Assembly (NCBI GenBank): GCA_026416715.1 | Contig: JAOAEQ010000015.1 | Location: forward strand, 16,390 to 80,389 | DNA: 64,000 nt | DNA from: a bacterium | Lineage (GTDB): Bacteria; UBP4; UBA4092; JAOAEQ01 | Reading direction: 5' to 3' | Shown here: positions 18,553 to 28,972 of the stretch, in pieces | Position numbering within the stretch: position 1 is the stretch's first letter | Layout of the letters: each line of letters begins with the position of its first letter | The notes under the pieces: model-generated | What the model saw: the letters and a program-made list of their open reading frames with translations, nothing else | Told to the model about the DNA's origin: nothing | The model's database searches: none | Made by a program: the position numbers and the translations under genes

Positions 18553-19707
18553 TCATGTTGTTCTTCTGTTCCTTCGTTCTTCCATTCCTTCGTTCTTCCG
18601 TTCTTCCGTTTTTCGGTTCATATACGCTTCAATTTTAATATCTTCACCTAATTTCGTTACCGAAACCTCATACAATCGGAACGCATCACGTAATTTCGTA
18701 ATACCTTTTCCTCCAATCGCACTTAATGCTTCTTGTCCTCCGATTAGTTTAGGCGCTAGATATAATATCACCTTATCAATCAATCCCGCAGATAAACAAC
18801 TCCACGCGAGCGTTGCGCCTCCTTCTATAAGCACAGATTGAACTTGTTCTTTTCCCAACCGAGTAAATAAGGCACGGAGATTAACCCCATCTCGGTTGCG
18901 TGGCAGAACCCAGACGGCAACCCCAGCGGTGGTAAATAGGTTAATTCGATTCGAGGACGCGCGTCGCGTTGTTGCCAGAATGGTTTCAGCTGGGTTTACA
19001 CGAAATACCCGAGCGGTTATTGGAACTCGGGCGATACTATCAACCACAATCCGTTTCGGTTGTCGGCCATGATACTGGGGAATACGAACGGTGAGTTCTG
19101 GGTCATCATGAATCACGGTATTTGCGCCAACGATAATCGCATCTACCCCAGCTCGAAGATAATGGACATCGTGTCTTGAAACTGCACTGGTTATCCAACG
19201 CGATTCTCCGGTGCGAGTAGCGATTTTCCCATCGAAACTCATTCCGAGTTTTAAGATACCATACGGTAGCCCGGTTCGGATATATTTAAAAAATGGTTCA
19301 TTCAGTTTTTTCGCTTCCGACTCATGGATCCCAACTGCAACTGTAACTCCAGCGTTCCGTAACTGCTTGATACCTTTCCCGTTAACCAGCGGATTCGGGT
19401 CTCGAACCGCAACGATAACCTTTGTTATTCCCGATTGAATTATCCGATCAGTACATGGCGGCGTTTTCCCATAATGACAACACGGTTCTAAGGTAACATA
19501 GAGAGTTGCCCCTTTCGCTTGAGCGCCTGCTTGTTCAAGAGCGATGATTTCCGCATGGGCACCGCCGGCATAGTGATGATATCCCTGCCCAACGATTTTC
19601 CCATTTTTAACTAATACAGCGCCTACCATCGGGTTCGGGCTAGTTGTTCCATATCCTTTTTTCGCTAACTCGAGCGCTAGGCGCATATACTCTGAATCAC
19701 GAGCCAT
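18553..19707 (-). CDS. ribD: Bifunctional deaminase / reductase RibD
   Basis: 384 residues from the ATG at 19707. The N-terminal half is the zinc deaminase (GAHAEIIALEQAG; PCCHYGKTPPCTDRI). The C-terminal half is the NADPH reductase (TGESRWITS; VDAIIVGANTV; SVLIEGGATLA). Together they carry out the two steps after GTP ring opening. The last ~20 residues (RKTEERKNEGMEERRN and on) are an odd charged tail encoded by a GAACGGAAG-type simple repeat, unlike normal RibD ends. First gene of the rib operon, downstream of an FMN riboswitch. Confidence 0.93.
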   Translation of the reverse strand: MARDSEYMRLALELAKKGYGTTSPNPMVGAVLVKNGKIVGQGYHHYAGGAHAEIIALEQAGAQAKGATLYVTLEPCCHYGKTPPCTDRIIQSGITKVIVAVRDPNPLVNGKGIKQLRNAGVTVAVGIHESEAKKLNEPFFKYIRTGLPYGILKLGMSFDGKIATRTGESRWITSAVSRHDVHYLRAGVDAIIVGANTVIHDDPELTVRIPQYHGRQPKRIVVDSIARVPITARVFRVNPAETILATTRRASSNRINLFTTAGVAVWVLPRNRDGVNLRALFTRLGKEQVQSVLIEGGATLAWSCLSAGLIDKVILYLAPKLIGGQEALSAIGGKGITKLRDAFRLYEVSVTKLGEDIKIEAYMNRKTEERKNEGMEERRNRRTT

Positions 19708-19739
19708 AGTACCGTATAAAACCAAATCGGCTTGGGAGT

Positions 19740-19772
19740 ATCTACGAACGAGATATTATCTCGTTCGTAGAT
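19740..19772. repeat. Perfect 15-bp hairpin ahead of ribD
   Basis: ATCTACGAACGAGAT (19740-19754) and its exact complement (19758-19772) flank a 3-base loop. It lies 33 bases before the ribD start and is the last of three hairpins between the riboswitch aptamer and the coding region. No T-run follows on the minus strand. Confidence 0.6.
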
Positions 19773-19789
19773 GCTCCATAAATAGAACA

Positions 19790-19824
19790 GCCCCATTCAG
19801 GGTTTTGTCTGTCCTGAAAGGGGC
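19790..19824 (-). terminator. Candidate riboswitch terminator stem
   Basis: On the minus strand GCCCCTTTCAGG pairs with CCTGAATGGGGC (one internal mismatch), followed by the T-rich TGTTCTATTTAT. It sits about 60 bases past the aptamer and is the best candidate for ligand-controlled termination. A weaker stem (ATCCCGA/TCGGGAT, 19842-19872) lies between. Confidence 0.45.
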
Positions 19825-19884
19825 AGTGAAATAAAGCCAACATCCCGAGGTCACATTGACTTACATCGGGATAAATAATGTACC

Positions 19885-20003
19885 CTCTTTCATCCAGACT
19901 ATAACTGTCGGCGCTGGAATTTCACCAGCTCAATCCCTAACCTAAAGTATGTAAGAGATAGGTGGGCTATACCACCGGTAAGGAATTTCACCTAACCCTG
20001 AAG
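19885..20003 (-). promoter_or_regulatory. FMN riboswitch (RFN element)
   Basis: Read on the minus strand, the conserved aptamer blocks appear in order: CTTCAGGGTTAGGTGAAATT, then CCTTACCGGTGGTATAGCCC, later GAGCTGGTGAAATTCCAGCG, CCGACAGTTATAGTCTGGAT and the closing GAAAGAG. These match the RFN consensus for binding flavin mononucleotide and repressing riboflavin genes. It precedes ribD, so FMN should switch the whole rib operon. Three downstream hairpins form the expression platform. Confidence 0.93.
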
Positions 20004-20214
20004 GTTTTTCTGATATTCAATTATACTAAATTTATAGCAAACATTGCGCTCTTTTGTCAAATAACTTGACGAACAGGAGAATATCCCCTATTATTTATAA
20101 TAAATTCGAATATCGAATATCGAAAAAAACAATATCTATACTGCCAAACCTGCAGAGTTCTGCGGTTCGGTTTGGTTTCAGACTTCATCGGTTGGTATTC
20201 GGATTTACTCTGGT

Positions 20215-21321
20215 ATGAATATTGGAATTGATATTTCGTGTTTATCAGCACCGAAAACCGGCGTCGGTCTCTATACTTACCATCTCATTCATGCCCTGTT
20301 ATCCATCGATACCAACAATACCTATCATTTATTTTCCGCACAGCCGATTGATGTTTCGGAATTCTCGCAATATCGGGTAGCGATATCTTGCTCGCAGTAT
20401 CCAAGAACATGCGCTACCCTCTGGGAACAATTGGTACTGCCAAACCTTCTGCAAAAAAACAATATTGACGTATTTCATTCACCGAATTATACGCTTCCGT
20501 TTTCTATTCGGATTCCATCAGTGGTAACCGTTCATGATTTATCAGTGTTTCTGTTTCCGAAATTTCATCCATGGTGGCGCCGAGTTCGGCATCGGTTGTT
20601 ATTTCCGAGCTCAATCAACCATGCTACGAACATTATCGCTGTTTCCGAACAAACGAAACGAGATTTAACCGAACTGTTTCCTTTCGCTGCGGATAAAACC
20701 GTTACCATCTATAACGGTTTACCGAAATGCTTTCATAATCCGAGTTCTCGGAACGCAGCGCAGGAAATAATGTTACCAGCGGAATATATCCTCTTCGTAG
20801 GCACGATGGAACCGCGGAAAAATCTCGAGTTGATGTTAACCGCATTTGCGCGATTTAAACAAGAGACGAACTTGCCGCATAAATTGGTGATTATTGGCGG
20901 GGAAGGATGGGGGAAAAATCATATTTCCGCCCAGCTTCGCCAATATAAGATTCAAGATGACGTGATTTTCACTGGGCATCTGGAACATGCCCAATTACCA
21001 CAAATATATCGTTCTGCGGCGGTATTAGTTTTCCCATCAACTTATGAAGGGTTTGGGTTTCCGCCGCTGGAAGCTATGGCGTGCGGAACGCCGGTAATCG
21101 CATCGAATGTCGCAGCGATTCCTGAAGTCGTCGGTGATGCTGGTATCTTGCTCGACCCTACAAAACTAGACTTATGGCCTGAATCTATTTATAATGTTAT
21201 AATCAATAAACCATTACGAGAAGAATTGCAAGCAAAAGGACTTGCCCGGGCAAAACAATTCTCCTGGGAAACAACCGCACAAAAAACGATTGAACTCTAT
21301 CAGCAGGCAGTAACCGGATAA
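20215..21321 (+). CDS. GT4-type glycosyltransferase
   Basis: 368-residue GT-B glycosyltransferase, presumably transferring a sugar from a nucleotide donor during surface polysaccharide synthesis. The N-terminal domain opens [20 protein letters not shown]. The C-terminal donor domain has [16 protein letters not shown] and the E-x7-E motif in [14 protein letters not shown]. No membrane segment is visible. It opens a plus-strand group with a second glycosyltransferase and a polyprenyl-phosphate sugar transferase. The donor and linkage cannot be told. Confidence 0.85.
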   Translation: MNIGIDISCLSAPKTGVGLYTYHLIHALLSIDTNNTYHLFSAQPIDVSEFSQYRVAISCSQYPRTCATLWEQLVLPNLLQKNNIDVFHSPNYTLPFSIRIPSVVTVHDLSVFLFPKFHPWWRRVRHRLLFPSSINHATNIIAVSEQTKRDLTELFPFAADKTVTIYNGLPKCFHNPSSRNAAQEIMLPAEYILFVGTMEPRKNLELMLTAFARFKQETNLPHKLVIIGGEGWGKNHISAQLRQYKIQDDVIFTGHLEHAQLPQIYRSAAVLVFPSTYEGFGFPPLEAMACGTPVIASNVAAIPEVVGDAGILLDPTKLDLWPESIYNVIINKPLREELQAKGLARAKQFSWETTAQKTIELYQQAVTG

Positions 21322-21411
21322 CTCCCTGACTCGATGAACTCGAGAAGGAGTACATGGGAACATAAGTTTTTAGTCGGTATAATCGGATTTAGACATCTAG
21401 ATAATCTTTAT

Positions 21412-22521
21412 ATGAAAATTGCATTAATCCATGACTGGCTAAACGGAATGCGTGGTGGAGAAAAAGTCCTAGAAATATTCTGCGAACTTTATCCGACAGC
21501 GACTATTTATACGCTACTCTATGAACCGGAAAAAGTAAGCGAAACTATTCGAAATATGCGGGTTATCAGTTCAGGCGTATTACCTCGTCTCCCGTTCGGT
21601 CGTGCCAAATATCGACAATATCTTCCGCTATTTCCAACCCTAATCGAACAGTTCGATTTGCGTGAGTATGATTTAATTATCAGCACCAGCCATTGTGTGG
21701 CAAAAGGGATAATTCCAGGACCGCAATCGACCCATATCTGCTATTGTTTCACGCCGATGCGATATATCTGGGATTTATACCATGATTATTTCTCCGGCGA
21801 ACAGCATAGCTGGTTATGGAATCTCTTCATTCCACCGGTGATTCATTATTTGCGGCTCTGGGATCGATTAAGCAGCGACCGAGTTGATTATTTCATTGCT
21901 GATTCCCAGCATGTAGCGAATAAAATCAAAAAATACTATCGACGTGAGGCTACCGTAATCTATCCACCGGTCGATACGTCGTTTTATCAGCCAACCCAAT
22001 CTAACCCGGAAGAAGATTATTATTTAGTGGTATCTGCGTTTGTTCCCTATAAACGAATCGAATTAGCAATTCAAGCGTTTAATCGGAATGGTAAACGGTT
22101 AAAACTCGCGGGAAATGGTCCGGAATTGAAAAGATTACACCGCATCGCGACCTCGGCGCAAATCGAGTTTCTCGGCTGGGTTGATGACCAAACGTTACGT
22201 ACCCTCTATTCCGGATGCCGAGCGTTAATTTTTCCCGGTGTTGAAGATTTTGGGATTACTCCGTTAGAAGCGATGAGTTGCGGTCGGCCAGTGATAGCGT
22301 ATCGGAAAGGTGGCGTGGTAGAATCGGTGATTGATACAGTTACCGGAATCTTTTTTGATGAACCAACGCCGGAAGCGATTAACCATGCGATCACTCGGTT
22401 CGAACAGACCACTTTTTCTTCTGAACAAATCCGTCAACATGCATTGAAATTCGATAAGCAGCGGTTTATCGACCAAATCGAGAGATATATCGAAACGATC
22501 ATGTCTAAGATGAACAATTAA
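21412..22521 (+). CDS. GT4-type glycosyltransferase
   Basis: 369 residues from the ATG at 21412, chosen because MKIALIHDWLNGMRGGEKVL is the usual start of this subfamily; an upstream in-frame ATG at 21334 would add an unlikely tail. The donor-binding half shows FVPYKRIELAIQAF and EDFGITPLEAMSCG. Likely cytoplasmic and peripheral to the membrane. It ends 10 bases before the sugar-phosphate transferase gene, so the two probably work on the same lipid-linked glycan. Confidence 0.85.
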   Translation: MKIALIHDWLNGMRGGEKVLEIFCELYPTATIYTLLYEPEKVSETIRNMRVISSGVLPRLPFGRAKYRQYLPLFPTLIEQFDLREYDLIISTSHCVAKGIIPGPQSTHICYCFTPMRYIWDLYHDYFSGEQHSWLWNLFIPPVIHYLRLWDRLSSDRVDYFIADSQHVANKIKKYYRREATVIYPPVDTSFYQPTQSNPEEDYYLVVSAFVPYKRIELAIQAFNRNGKRLKLAGNGPELKRLHRIATSAQIEFLGWVDDQTLRTLYSGCRALIFPGVEDFGITPLEAMSCGRPVIAYRKGGVVESVIDTVTGIFFDEPTPEAINHAITRFEQTTFSSEQIRQHALKFDKQRFIDQIERYIETIMSKMNN

Positions 22522-22531
22522 CGTAGCGGTC

Positions 22532-23992
22532 GTGTCTGATTTCGCTATTCATCCCGATATCGTTCGGGGTACAAATTTCGAATTTGGTTTTATCCCTATG
22601 CCACGGAAAGAACAAGAACCACAACTTCAACTCCTGCTCGTTATTTCTGATATTATCGTAATCATCGTATCGTTTTATTTAGCCTTCTGGCTCCGATTCT
22701 ATAGCGGGCTTATTCCCGTTACTAAAGGACCACCGAATATCCCGATATATTTACGGGCATTATTCTTTACCTTAGTTATCTGGATATTTATTTTCAATCA
22801 CTATGGATTATACCAATTAACCGTTCAAATGAATTTTTTCCGAACTAGTAGTCGGCTGGTGCAAAGCGTGCTTACCGGCAGCATTCTATTGATGGCGGTG
22901 ACCTTCCTATTTCGCACGTTAGAATTATCTCGGTGGATGGTATTTTTAGGTCTGTTATTTAACTTAATTGGCTTACATATTTCCCGATTCTTATTAAAAA
23001 AATATTTCTTATATTTACAGCAGCAATCTGGGCGAATCACCCGCATTCTGATTGTTGGAACCGGCAGTACCGCCCGATTCTTAGCTGAAAAATTAAAACA
23101 ATCGCCGGTATATCAATTTCTTGGTTTCGTAGAAGAATCTAATTCAGGAAATAGTAATACAATACCGATGGATGAACCTATTCTCGGTTCAGTAGATACC
23201 CTTGAACAACTCACTTCACAGCATCAGGTTAATGAAGTGCTCATTGCAAGTTCAAAACTATCCCACGACCAGATACTCGATTTAATGCTAAAATGTGAAC
23301 AGCAGAATATCCGATTCCGTTTTGTTCCGGACCTACTCGAAATTATCACCAATCGCGTCGTGGTAGATGAACTTGATGGATTCCCATTATTCACGGTGAA
23401 AGAAACCCCGTTAACCGGGTGGAATGTATTGGTTAAACGCGGGTTCGACATTGTTGGTTCCTTGCTTGGGCTCATAGTACTCGGGTGGCTCATGCTGATT
23501 ATTGCGTATTTAATCAAACGGGATTCACCAGGTAAAGTCATTTATACCCAAGAACGAATTGGCGCTGATGGCAAACGGTTTTTAATTTATAAATTCCGAA
23601 CTATGGTCGAGAACGCTGAAGCGGAAACTGGTCCTGTCTGGGCGAAACGAAACGACCCACGATGCACGAAAATCGGAAGTTTCCTACGAAAACATAATCT
23701 AGATGAACTACCGCAATTATTTAATGTATTGAAAGGGGAAATGAGTCTAGTCGGTCCCCGTCCGGAACGGCCTTATTTCGTTGACCAGTTTAAAAATCGG
23801 ATCCCACGATATATGCTGCGGCATAAAGTTAAATCAGGGATGACCGGCTGGGCGCAAGTTAACGGATGGCGGGGTGATTCGTCTATTGAAGAGCGGACAA
23901 AATATGACCTGTATTACATCGAAAACTGGAGTATTTTGTTTGATATAAAAATCCTGTTTCTAACCTTATTTGCACGGAAAAACGCTTATTAA
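22532..23992 (+). CDS. Undecaprenyl-phosphate sugar-phosphotransferase (polyprenyl glycosylphosphotransferase)
   Basis: 486 residues from a GTG at 22532. Four N-terminal transmembrane helices and a nucleotide-binding-like middle ([16 protein letters not shown]) precede the catalytic C-terminal domain: [52 protein letters not shown]. Such WcaJ/WbaP-like enzymes put the first sugar phosphate on undecaprenyl phosphate, starting capsule or O-antigen units. Its stop codon overlaps the stop of the convergent accC. The ATG at 22598 is an alternative start. Confidence 0.88.
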   Translation: MSDFAIHPDIVRGTNFEFGFIPMPRKEQEPQLQLLLVISDIIVIIVSFYLAFWLRFYSGLIPVTKGPPNIPIYLRALFFTLVIWIFIFNHYGLYQLTVQMNFFRTSSRLVQSVLTGSILLMAVTFLFRTLELSRWMVFLGLLFNLIGLHISRFLLKKYFLYLQQQSGRITRILIVGTGSTARFLAEKLKQSPVYQFLGFVEESNSGNSNTIPMDEPILGSVDTLEQLTSQHQVNEVLIASSKLSHDQILDLMLKCEQQNIRFRFVPDLLEIITNRVVVDELDGFPLFTVKETPLTGWNVLVKRGFDIVGSLLGLIVLGWLMLIIAYLIKRDSPGKVIYTQERIGADGKRFLIYKFRTMVENAEAETGPVWAKRNDPRCTKIGSFLRKHNLDELPQLFNVLKGEMSLVGPRPERPYFVDQFKNRIPRYMLRHKVKSGMTGWAQVNGWRGDSSIEERTKYDLYYIENWSILFDIKILFLTLFARKNAY

Positions 23993-25338
23993 TCGAGTTC
24001 ATTTAATAGTTTTTCAACGAAATGCGTTGAAATCCTGCCCCGACGAAAATCTTGATGCGTTAAGACCTGCCGATGAAATGGTATGGTTGTTTTAATCCCT
24101 TCAATAATATATTCATCCAGCGCTCGGAGCATTCGGTTAATCGCGACATCGCGATTCGGGCCGTGCACAATCAGTTTAGCGATTAATGAATCATAATGTG
24201 GCGGAACTATATACTCCTGATACGCATGACTATCAACACGAACCCCCGGTCCCCCCGGAGCATGATATGCGGTTATTTTCCCCGGACAGGGCATAAAGTT
24301 ACGTGCCGGATCTTCCGCATTAATTCGACATTCAATCGCATGCCCTCGTAACGATAACTCGCGCTGGTTATATCCGAGCTTTTCACCCGCTGCTATCCGA
24401 AGCATTTCTTTGATAATATCGATACCGGTTACCATTTCGGTTACCGGATGTTCTACCTGAATTCGGGTATTCATTTCCATAAAATAGAACCGCTTATGTT
24501 TATCAACGAGAAATTCAATTGTTCCAGCATTAGCATAGTTAACGGATTTCGCTGCCAGAACAGCCGCATCGCCCATCCGTTTCCGTAATGAACTATCCAG
24601 CACAACTGAAGGCGATTCTTCAATTAACTTCTGATGTCGTCGTTGTACCGTACAATCGCGTTCTCCAAGATGGATAACATTGCCATAATGGTCAGCTAAA
24701 ATTTGGAATTCGATATGGCGTGGCTCTTCAATATATTTCTCTATATAAACGGCTGGGTTACCAAACGCCGCTTCCGCTTCCGCTTGCGCAGTTCCTAATG
24801 CTGAAGCGAGACTGATATCCGTGTGAGCGATTCGCATTCCCCGACCACCACCGCCACCAGCTGCTTTCACAATCACTGGATATCCAACTTTTCGCGCAAC
24901 TAATTTCGCTTCTTCCAACGTTTTCACAGGACCATCGCTCCCCGGAACAACTGGAACCCCGACATTCTGCACCGTTCTTCGCGCTTGCGCTTTATCTCCC
25001 ATAGCGCGAATCGCTTCCGGCGGCGGCCCAATAAACTTAATATTACATGACTCACAAATTTCAGCAAAATGCGCATTTTCCGCTAAAAATCCATACCCCG
25101 GATGAATCGCTTCCGCATCGGTTATTTCAGCGGTACTGATTAACGCAGGAATATTTAAATAACTCTGGGTACTCGGCGCCTTCCCAATACAGACACTTTC
25201 ATCCGCAAACCGAACGTGCAAACTATCCCGGTCAGCTTCGGAATATACCGCAACCGTCCGAATACCTAACTCCCGACATGCTCGGATTATCCGTAATGCG
25301 ATTTCACCACGATTGGCAATAAGAATTTTCTGAAACAT
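23989..25338 (-). CDS. accC: Acetyl-CoA carboxylase, biotin carboxylase subunit
   Basis: 449 residues. It carboxylates biotin on AccB using ATP and bicarbonate, the first step of fatty acid synthesis. [20 protein letters not shown] at the start, [11 protein letters not shown] (ATP-grasp Gly loop) and [15 protein letters not shown] are diagnostic. Length is normal. It follows accB after a 90-base spacer that contains a long hairpin. The stop codon overlaps that of the convergent sugar transferase gene. Confidence 0.96.
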   Translation of the reverse strand: MFQKILIANRGEIALRIIRACRELGIRTVAVYSEADRDSLHVRFADESVCIGKAPSTQSYLNIPALISTAEITDAEAIHPGYGFLAENAHFAEICESCNIKFIGPPPEAIRAMGDKAQARRTVQNVGVPVVPGSDGPVKTLEEAKLVARKVGYPVIVKAAGGGGGRGMRIAHTDISLASALGTAQAEAEAAFGNPAVYIEKYIEEPRHIEFQILADHYGNVIHLGERDCTVQRRHQKLIEESPSVVLDSSLRKRMGDAAVLAAKSVNYANAGTIEFLVDKHKRFYFMEMNTRIQVEHPVTEMVTGIDIIKEMLRIAAGEKLGYNQRELSLRGHAIECRINAEDPARNFMPCPGKITAYHAPGGPGVRVDSHAYQEYIVPPHYDSLIAKLIVHGPNRDVAINRMLRALDEYIIEGIKTTIPFHRQVLTHQDFRRGRISTHFVEKLLNELD

Positions 25339-25347
25339 AAAGAAAAC

Positions 25348-25403
25348 GATTCAAATGGATACAATCTCCGATGCCGACAAAGGAGACTCACTCCATTTGA
25401 ATC
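25348..25403. repeat. Long hairpin in the accB-accC spacer
   Basis: GATTCAAATGGA (25348-25359) pairs with TCCATTTGAATC (25392-25403), and inside it TCTCC (25365-25369) pairs with GGAGA (25382-25386). The structure fills most of the spacer between the two subunit genes. It could set their ratio or stabilise mRNA; no T-run marks it as a terminator. Confidence 0.55.
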
Positions 25404-25428
25404 TACCTAAGAGCCGTATGAATCTTGA

Positions 25429-25902
25429 TTATAGCTTTTCAACTTTAAATAACGGTTGACCGAATTCAACTGGTTGCGCATTCTTAACTAAAACGTCGAT
25501 GATTTTACACCGGAATTCAGATTTCAACTCATTCATTAACTTCATCGCTTCTAGGATACAGAGCGTTTTATTCTCTTCGACGATATCGCCAATCTCGACG
25601 AACGGCGCTGCGTCTGGTGCTGGTGCCCGATAAAATGTTCCTACCATAGGTGAAGTTATGGTTACCAGATTATCTGGTTTAACTTCTGCCGCTTTCTCTT
25701 CAGCTGGTTTTGTTCCGGAGTCAAGTGCAAGTTGTTTCGGCACAGGTTGCGTTCCAGGAAAATGTGGTATTAATGGCATTTGGACTTGTGCGGGATGACC
25801 ACGAACAATCCGGAGTTTCGTTCCTTCCTTTTCATATTCGAACTCAAGCAGTTCCTCTTTTTTCATCAGCGCAATAACCCGTTTAATCTCTTTGTAGTCC
25901 AT
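25429..25902 (-). CDS. accB: Biotin carboxyl carrier protein of acetyl-CoA carboxylase
   Basis: 157 residues. The C-terminal biotinyl domain carries EAMKLMNE, whose Lys accepts biotin, and the thumb region FYRAPAPDAAPFVEIGD. The N-terminus (MDYKEIKRVIALMKKEELLE) is the AccB type, and a Pro/Ala/Lys-rich linker joins the two. An AAGGAG lies 15 bases before the ATG. Works with AccC, encoded next; accA and accD are not in the window. Confidence 0.95.
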   Translation of the reverse strand: MDYKEIKRVIALMKKEELLEFEYEKEGTKLRIVRGHPAQVQMPLIPHFPGTQPVPKQLALDSGTKPAEEKAAEVKPDNLVTITSPMVGTFYRAPAPDAAPFVEIGDIVEENKTLCILEAMKLMNELKSEFRCKIIDVLVKNAQPVEFGQPLFKVEKL

Positions 25903-25932
25903 AAACTGGCATCTCCTTACAATATGGATAAG

Positions 25933-25991
25933 GTTAGGGTATGCAAAACCATACCTAACTTACTTTATAATGAAACGAATCTATGTATCAA
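25933..25991 (-). promoter_or_regulatory. Probable accB promoter with leader palindrome
   Basis: On the minus strand TTGATA (25986-25991), 16 bases, then TATAAA (25964-25969). Just downstream, AGTTAGGTATG and CATACCCTAACT form a near-perfect inverted repeat (about 25933-25960), a possible operator or leader hairpin. The remaining 25992-26340 stretch is AT-rich and shows no gene. Confidence 0.4.
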
Positions 25992-26354
25992 TCGTCGGGA
26001 ACAACTCCGCGCGCTCAGTCTGAAGTCAATTTCATCAACTCATTCCGAGACTCAATCTGTTTCGAACAGAGGTTTATTCTCGTTGAACTAAAAAATACGA
26101 AAATTTATAAAAAAATAAGCAAAAATACTATAAAATCGAATGATTTTTACCTAAATTAATTGTGCATACAATATATCGAGTAACGAAACTGTTTGTCAAG
26201 CGAAATTCTATAAAATCTGTCAAAAAGTAGCTAATTTTAGTTTATTTTCGTTTAAAATTAGTTATAAATACCCATTTTTTATGAATTCGCTGAATTGAAC
26301 TAAATAATCCTAATAATTTTTTTTAGAGATAAATCACCAGCATTATAGTTTAGC

Positions 26355-26383
26355 TTGTTATCCGTGCCTTTGTAAGATAAAAT
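26355..26383 (+). promoter_or_regulatory. Sigma-70-like promoter of the ispH fusion gene
   Basis: TTGTTA (26355-26360), a 17-base spacer and TAAAAT (26378-26383) lie 31 bases upstream of the ATG at 26414. A GAGGA ribosome binding site precedes that ATG. Spacing and sequence are close to consensus. Confidence 0.6.
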
Positions 26384-26413
26384 AGTTATTATAAACGAGA
26401 AACGAGGAATAAT

Positions 26414-28162
26414 ATGCCGATAATTTTAGCGAAAACCGCTGGGTTTTGTATGGGAGTCCGGCGAGCAATGAATTTAGTACTCGATGCCGTGAATAAAGAT
26501 AACACTGACATTTATACCGTTGGACCGTTGGTACATAACCATCAAGCGGTAGAAATGCTCAGAAACCGTAAAGTGAATATTATCGAAAATTTAGATAATC
26601 TTCCTGCAGGGAAAGTGTTTATTCGCGCCCATGGGGTAACGCCGGAAGTTAGACAACGGTTAGAACAGCCGAATGTCGAAGTGGTAGATGCAACGTGTCC
26701 GTTTGTTCGGAGTGCGCAACTTATCATAGATAAATATGCAAAACAGGGATATGCCTGTATTATTATCGGCGATGTCGGTCATCCGGAAGTTGTCGGACTG
26801 CTTGGATATGCTCAAGGAAACGGGTATGTAGTTTCAACCGAATCGGATATCGCAAACTTGCCTATGCTTGATAAGGTTTGTGTCGTAGCGCAAACGACGC
26901 AAAGTAGTGACCGGTTCCATCGACTCGTTGAAAAAATTAAAGAAAAAATACCGAATGCGGTTATCCATAATACGGTCTGTAGTTCTACAGATGAACGGCA
27001 AACGGAAACGTTAGAACTGGCTAAACAGGTAGATGCAATGATTGTCGTTGGTGGTCGGCATAGTGCGAATACAAAACGACTCGTAGAAATCGCTCAATCT
27101 ACCGGTACCCCAACGTATCTGGTTGAAACCAGTGATGAACTTAATCCGACTGAAATCCAGAAATATCATACTATCGGGATAACAGCTGGCGCTTCAACTC
27201 CGCATTGGGTGATTCTGAATGTGGTTCGAACGGTTAAACGGATTAAACGCGAATCCGGTGGAGTCGTTTATCGCGCAACAAGTTCATTGTTTCGTTTTCT
27301 GATAGATACCCATTTATATCTGGGATTAGGTGCAGCAGCATTGACCTATGCCTGCGGTATCCTGCAAGGATTCGTTCCTGAATGGCGATATTTACTTATT
27401 GCGTTCTTTTACATCTGTTCAATGCATATTTTCAATAGTTTTACGGATAAAACTGCTAAAGAATACGACCAGCCGGAACGGGTTCTATTCCGCCGGCGGT
27501 TTCGGATACCGCTACTATGGTTTGCCAGCGGTTCCGCATTGGTTTCTTTAGGGATTGCGCTAAGTTTAGGTTGGATTCCCATCAGTATCCTTTTGGTAGC
27601 AAGTTTAGGCGGACTATTTTATAGTCTGCAGATGATTCCGAAAAGTTTGCAAAAAACCGTCCGCTACCGTAGCTTTAAAGCGATTCCTGGGTCGAAAGAT
27701 GTGTTTATGTCCATTGCGTGGGTTATGGTAACCGTGATTATTCCGTTTCTATCGCAAACGAAATATCGTATTGAAATGGACGATATGATTGCGGCATTAT
27801 TTGCGTTCAGTATCGTGTTTATCCGTTCGATTATGTTTGACCTGAAAGAACTAGAAGGCGACCGAATTATCGGGAAAGAAACACTGCCGATTATCCTTGG
27901 AAGAAAGAAGACAAATGCGATGATTAACGGTTTGCTGATTTTATTATGTCTCCTGCTTATGCTATCATATCTGGTCAAATGGACTACGTTTGTAAGTCTA
28001 GTTTTCCTAGGAACGATTGGGTATATTTTCTTCTATCGCTATTTACATAAAACGAAAACTATTGGAGAAGAACTATTATTTGAAACGATTGTTGACGGTC
28101 AGTTTCTGTTAACTGGCATCTTAGCATATGTAGCCCAGTTGAGTTTACCTGGGTATATCTAA
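26414..28162 (+). CDS. ispH: IspH-UbiA fusion: HMBPP reductase joined to membrane prenyltransferase
   Basis: 582 residues. Residues 1-285 are 4-hydroxy-3-methylbut-2-enyl diphosphate reductase, the last step of the MEP isoprenoid pathway. The three cluster cysteines are present in FCMGVRRA, DATCPFV and NTVCSSTDERQ. Residues about 290-582 have eight or so transmembrane helices and UbiA-type motifs: FNSFTDKTAKEYD (first Asp-rich site) and DLKELEGDRIIGKETLPI (second). The fusion would tie prenyl-diphosphate production to a membrane prenyl transfer. There is no stop or frameshift at the junction. The acceptor is unknown. Confidence 0.88.
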   Translation: MPIILAKTAGFCMGVRRAMNLVLDAVNKDNTDIYTVGPLVHNHQAVEMLRNRKVNIIENLDNLPAGKVFIRAHGVTPEVRQRLEQPNVEVVDATCPFVRSAQLIIDKYAKQGYACIIIGDVGHPEVVGLLGYAQGNGYVVSTESDIANLPMLDKVCVVAQTTQSSDRFHRLVEKIKEKIPNAVIHNTVCSSTDERQTETLELAKQVDAMIVVGGRHSANTKRLVEIAQSTGTPTYLVETSDELNPTEIQKYHTIGITAGASTPHWVILNVVRTVKRIKRESGGVVYRATSSLFRFLIDTHLYLGLGAAALTYACGILQGFVPEWRYLLIAFFYICSMHIFNSFTDKTAKEYDQPERVLFRRRFRIPLLWFASGSALVSLGIALSLGWIPISILLVASLGGLFYSLQMIPKSLQKTVRYRSFKAIPGSKDVFMSIAWVMVTVIIPFLSQTKYRIEMDDMIAALFAFSIVFIRSIMFDLKELEGDRIIGKETLPIILGRKKTNAMINGLLILLCLLLMLSYLVKWTTFVSLVFLGTIGYIFFYRYLHKTKTIGEELLFETIVDGQFLLTGILAYVAQLSLPGYI

Positions 28163-28174
28163 CTATCATGCGTT

Positions 28175-28930
28175 ATGAAACCAACCATACTCGTTACCAA
28201 TGATGATGGAATACATTCGCCAGGATTACTTGCTTTAACCCGGGCACTCCGTAGTATCGGTGAAGTGTATATTATCGCTCCGGATCGGGAAAAAAGCGCT
28301 GCAGGACATTCGGTGACATTCCATCATCCACTTCGGGCAGAAAAATTGAATAAACGAACGATCCAGATTGATGGAACCCCGACTGATTGTGTTATGTATG
28401 GCGTGTTACATTTTTTGAAACGCAAACCTGACCTCGTCGCTTCTGGAATCAATCGCGGACCTAATCTCGGCGATGATATTACCTATTCCGGCACCGTTTC
28501 CGCAGCGATTGAAGGTATCCTTCACGGGATACCATCGTTTGCAATTTCCGTCGCAAGTTTCGTTAAACCGCAATATGCAGCGGCTGCACGATTCGCAAAA
28601 TATATTGCTACCTTATTATTATCCAAAGAACTTCCCCCTGATACGTTACTCAATATCAATGTCCCGAACCTACCGTACACGAAAATCAAGGGGGTTGAAA
28701 TAACCCGGCAAGGGAAACGAATCTATCGGGATTCCATTATCGAAAAGGTTGACCCTCGGGGACGGATGTATTATTGGATTGGCGGTGAAGAACCGACCTA
28801 TAAAAACGAACCGGGAACGGATTTCTATGCGATCGCCCAGAATAAAATTTCAATTACGCCAGTCCATCTCGATTTAACCAATTATGCGGCGATAGCGATC
28901 CTGAAACAATGGGAGATTAAGTTAAAATGA
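28175..28930 (+). CDS. surE: 5'/3'-nucleotidase SurE
   Basis: 251 residues. Metal-dependent phosphatase acting on nucleoside monophosphates. LVTNDDGIHSPGL has the metal Asp pair, and SGINRGPNLGDDITYSGTVS is the conserved substrate loop. It is followed 42 bases later by pcm, a pairing seen in many bacteria, where both are linked to stationary-phase survival. It starts 13 bases after the ispH-ubiA gene with no visible Shine-Dalgarno. Confidence 0.95.
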   Translation: MKPTILVTNDDGIHSPGLLALTRALRSIGEVYIIAPDREKSAAGHSVTFHHPLRAEKLNKRTIQIDGTPTDCVMYGVLHFLKRKPDLVASGINRGPNLGDDITYSGTVSAAIEGILHGIPSFAISVASFVKPQYAAAARFAKYIATLLLSKELPPDTLLNINVPNLPYTKIKGVEITRQGKRIYRDSIIEKVDPRGRMYYWIGGEEPTYKNEPGTDFYAIAQNKISITPVHLDLTNYAAIAILKQWEIKLK

Positions 28931-28972
28931 TTACCCATTGGAATATCAGATTATACCGATTATGGTAATCTT

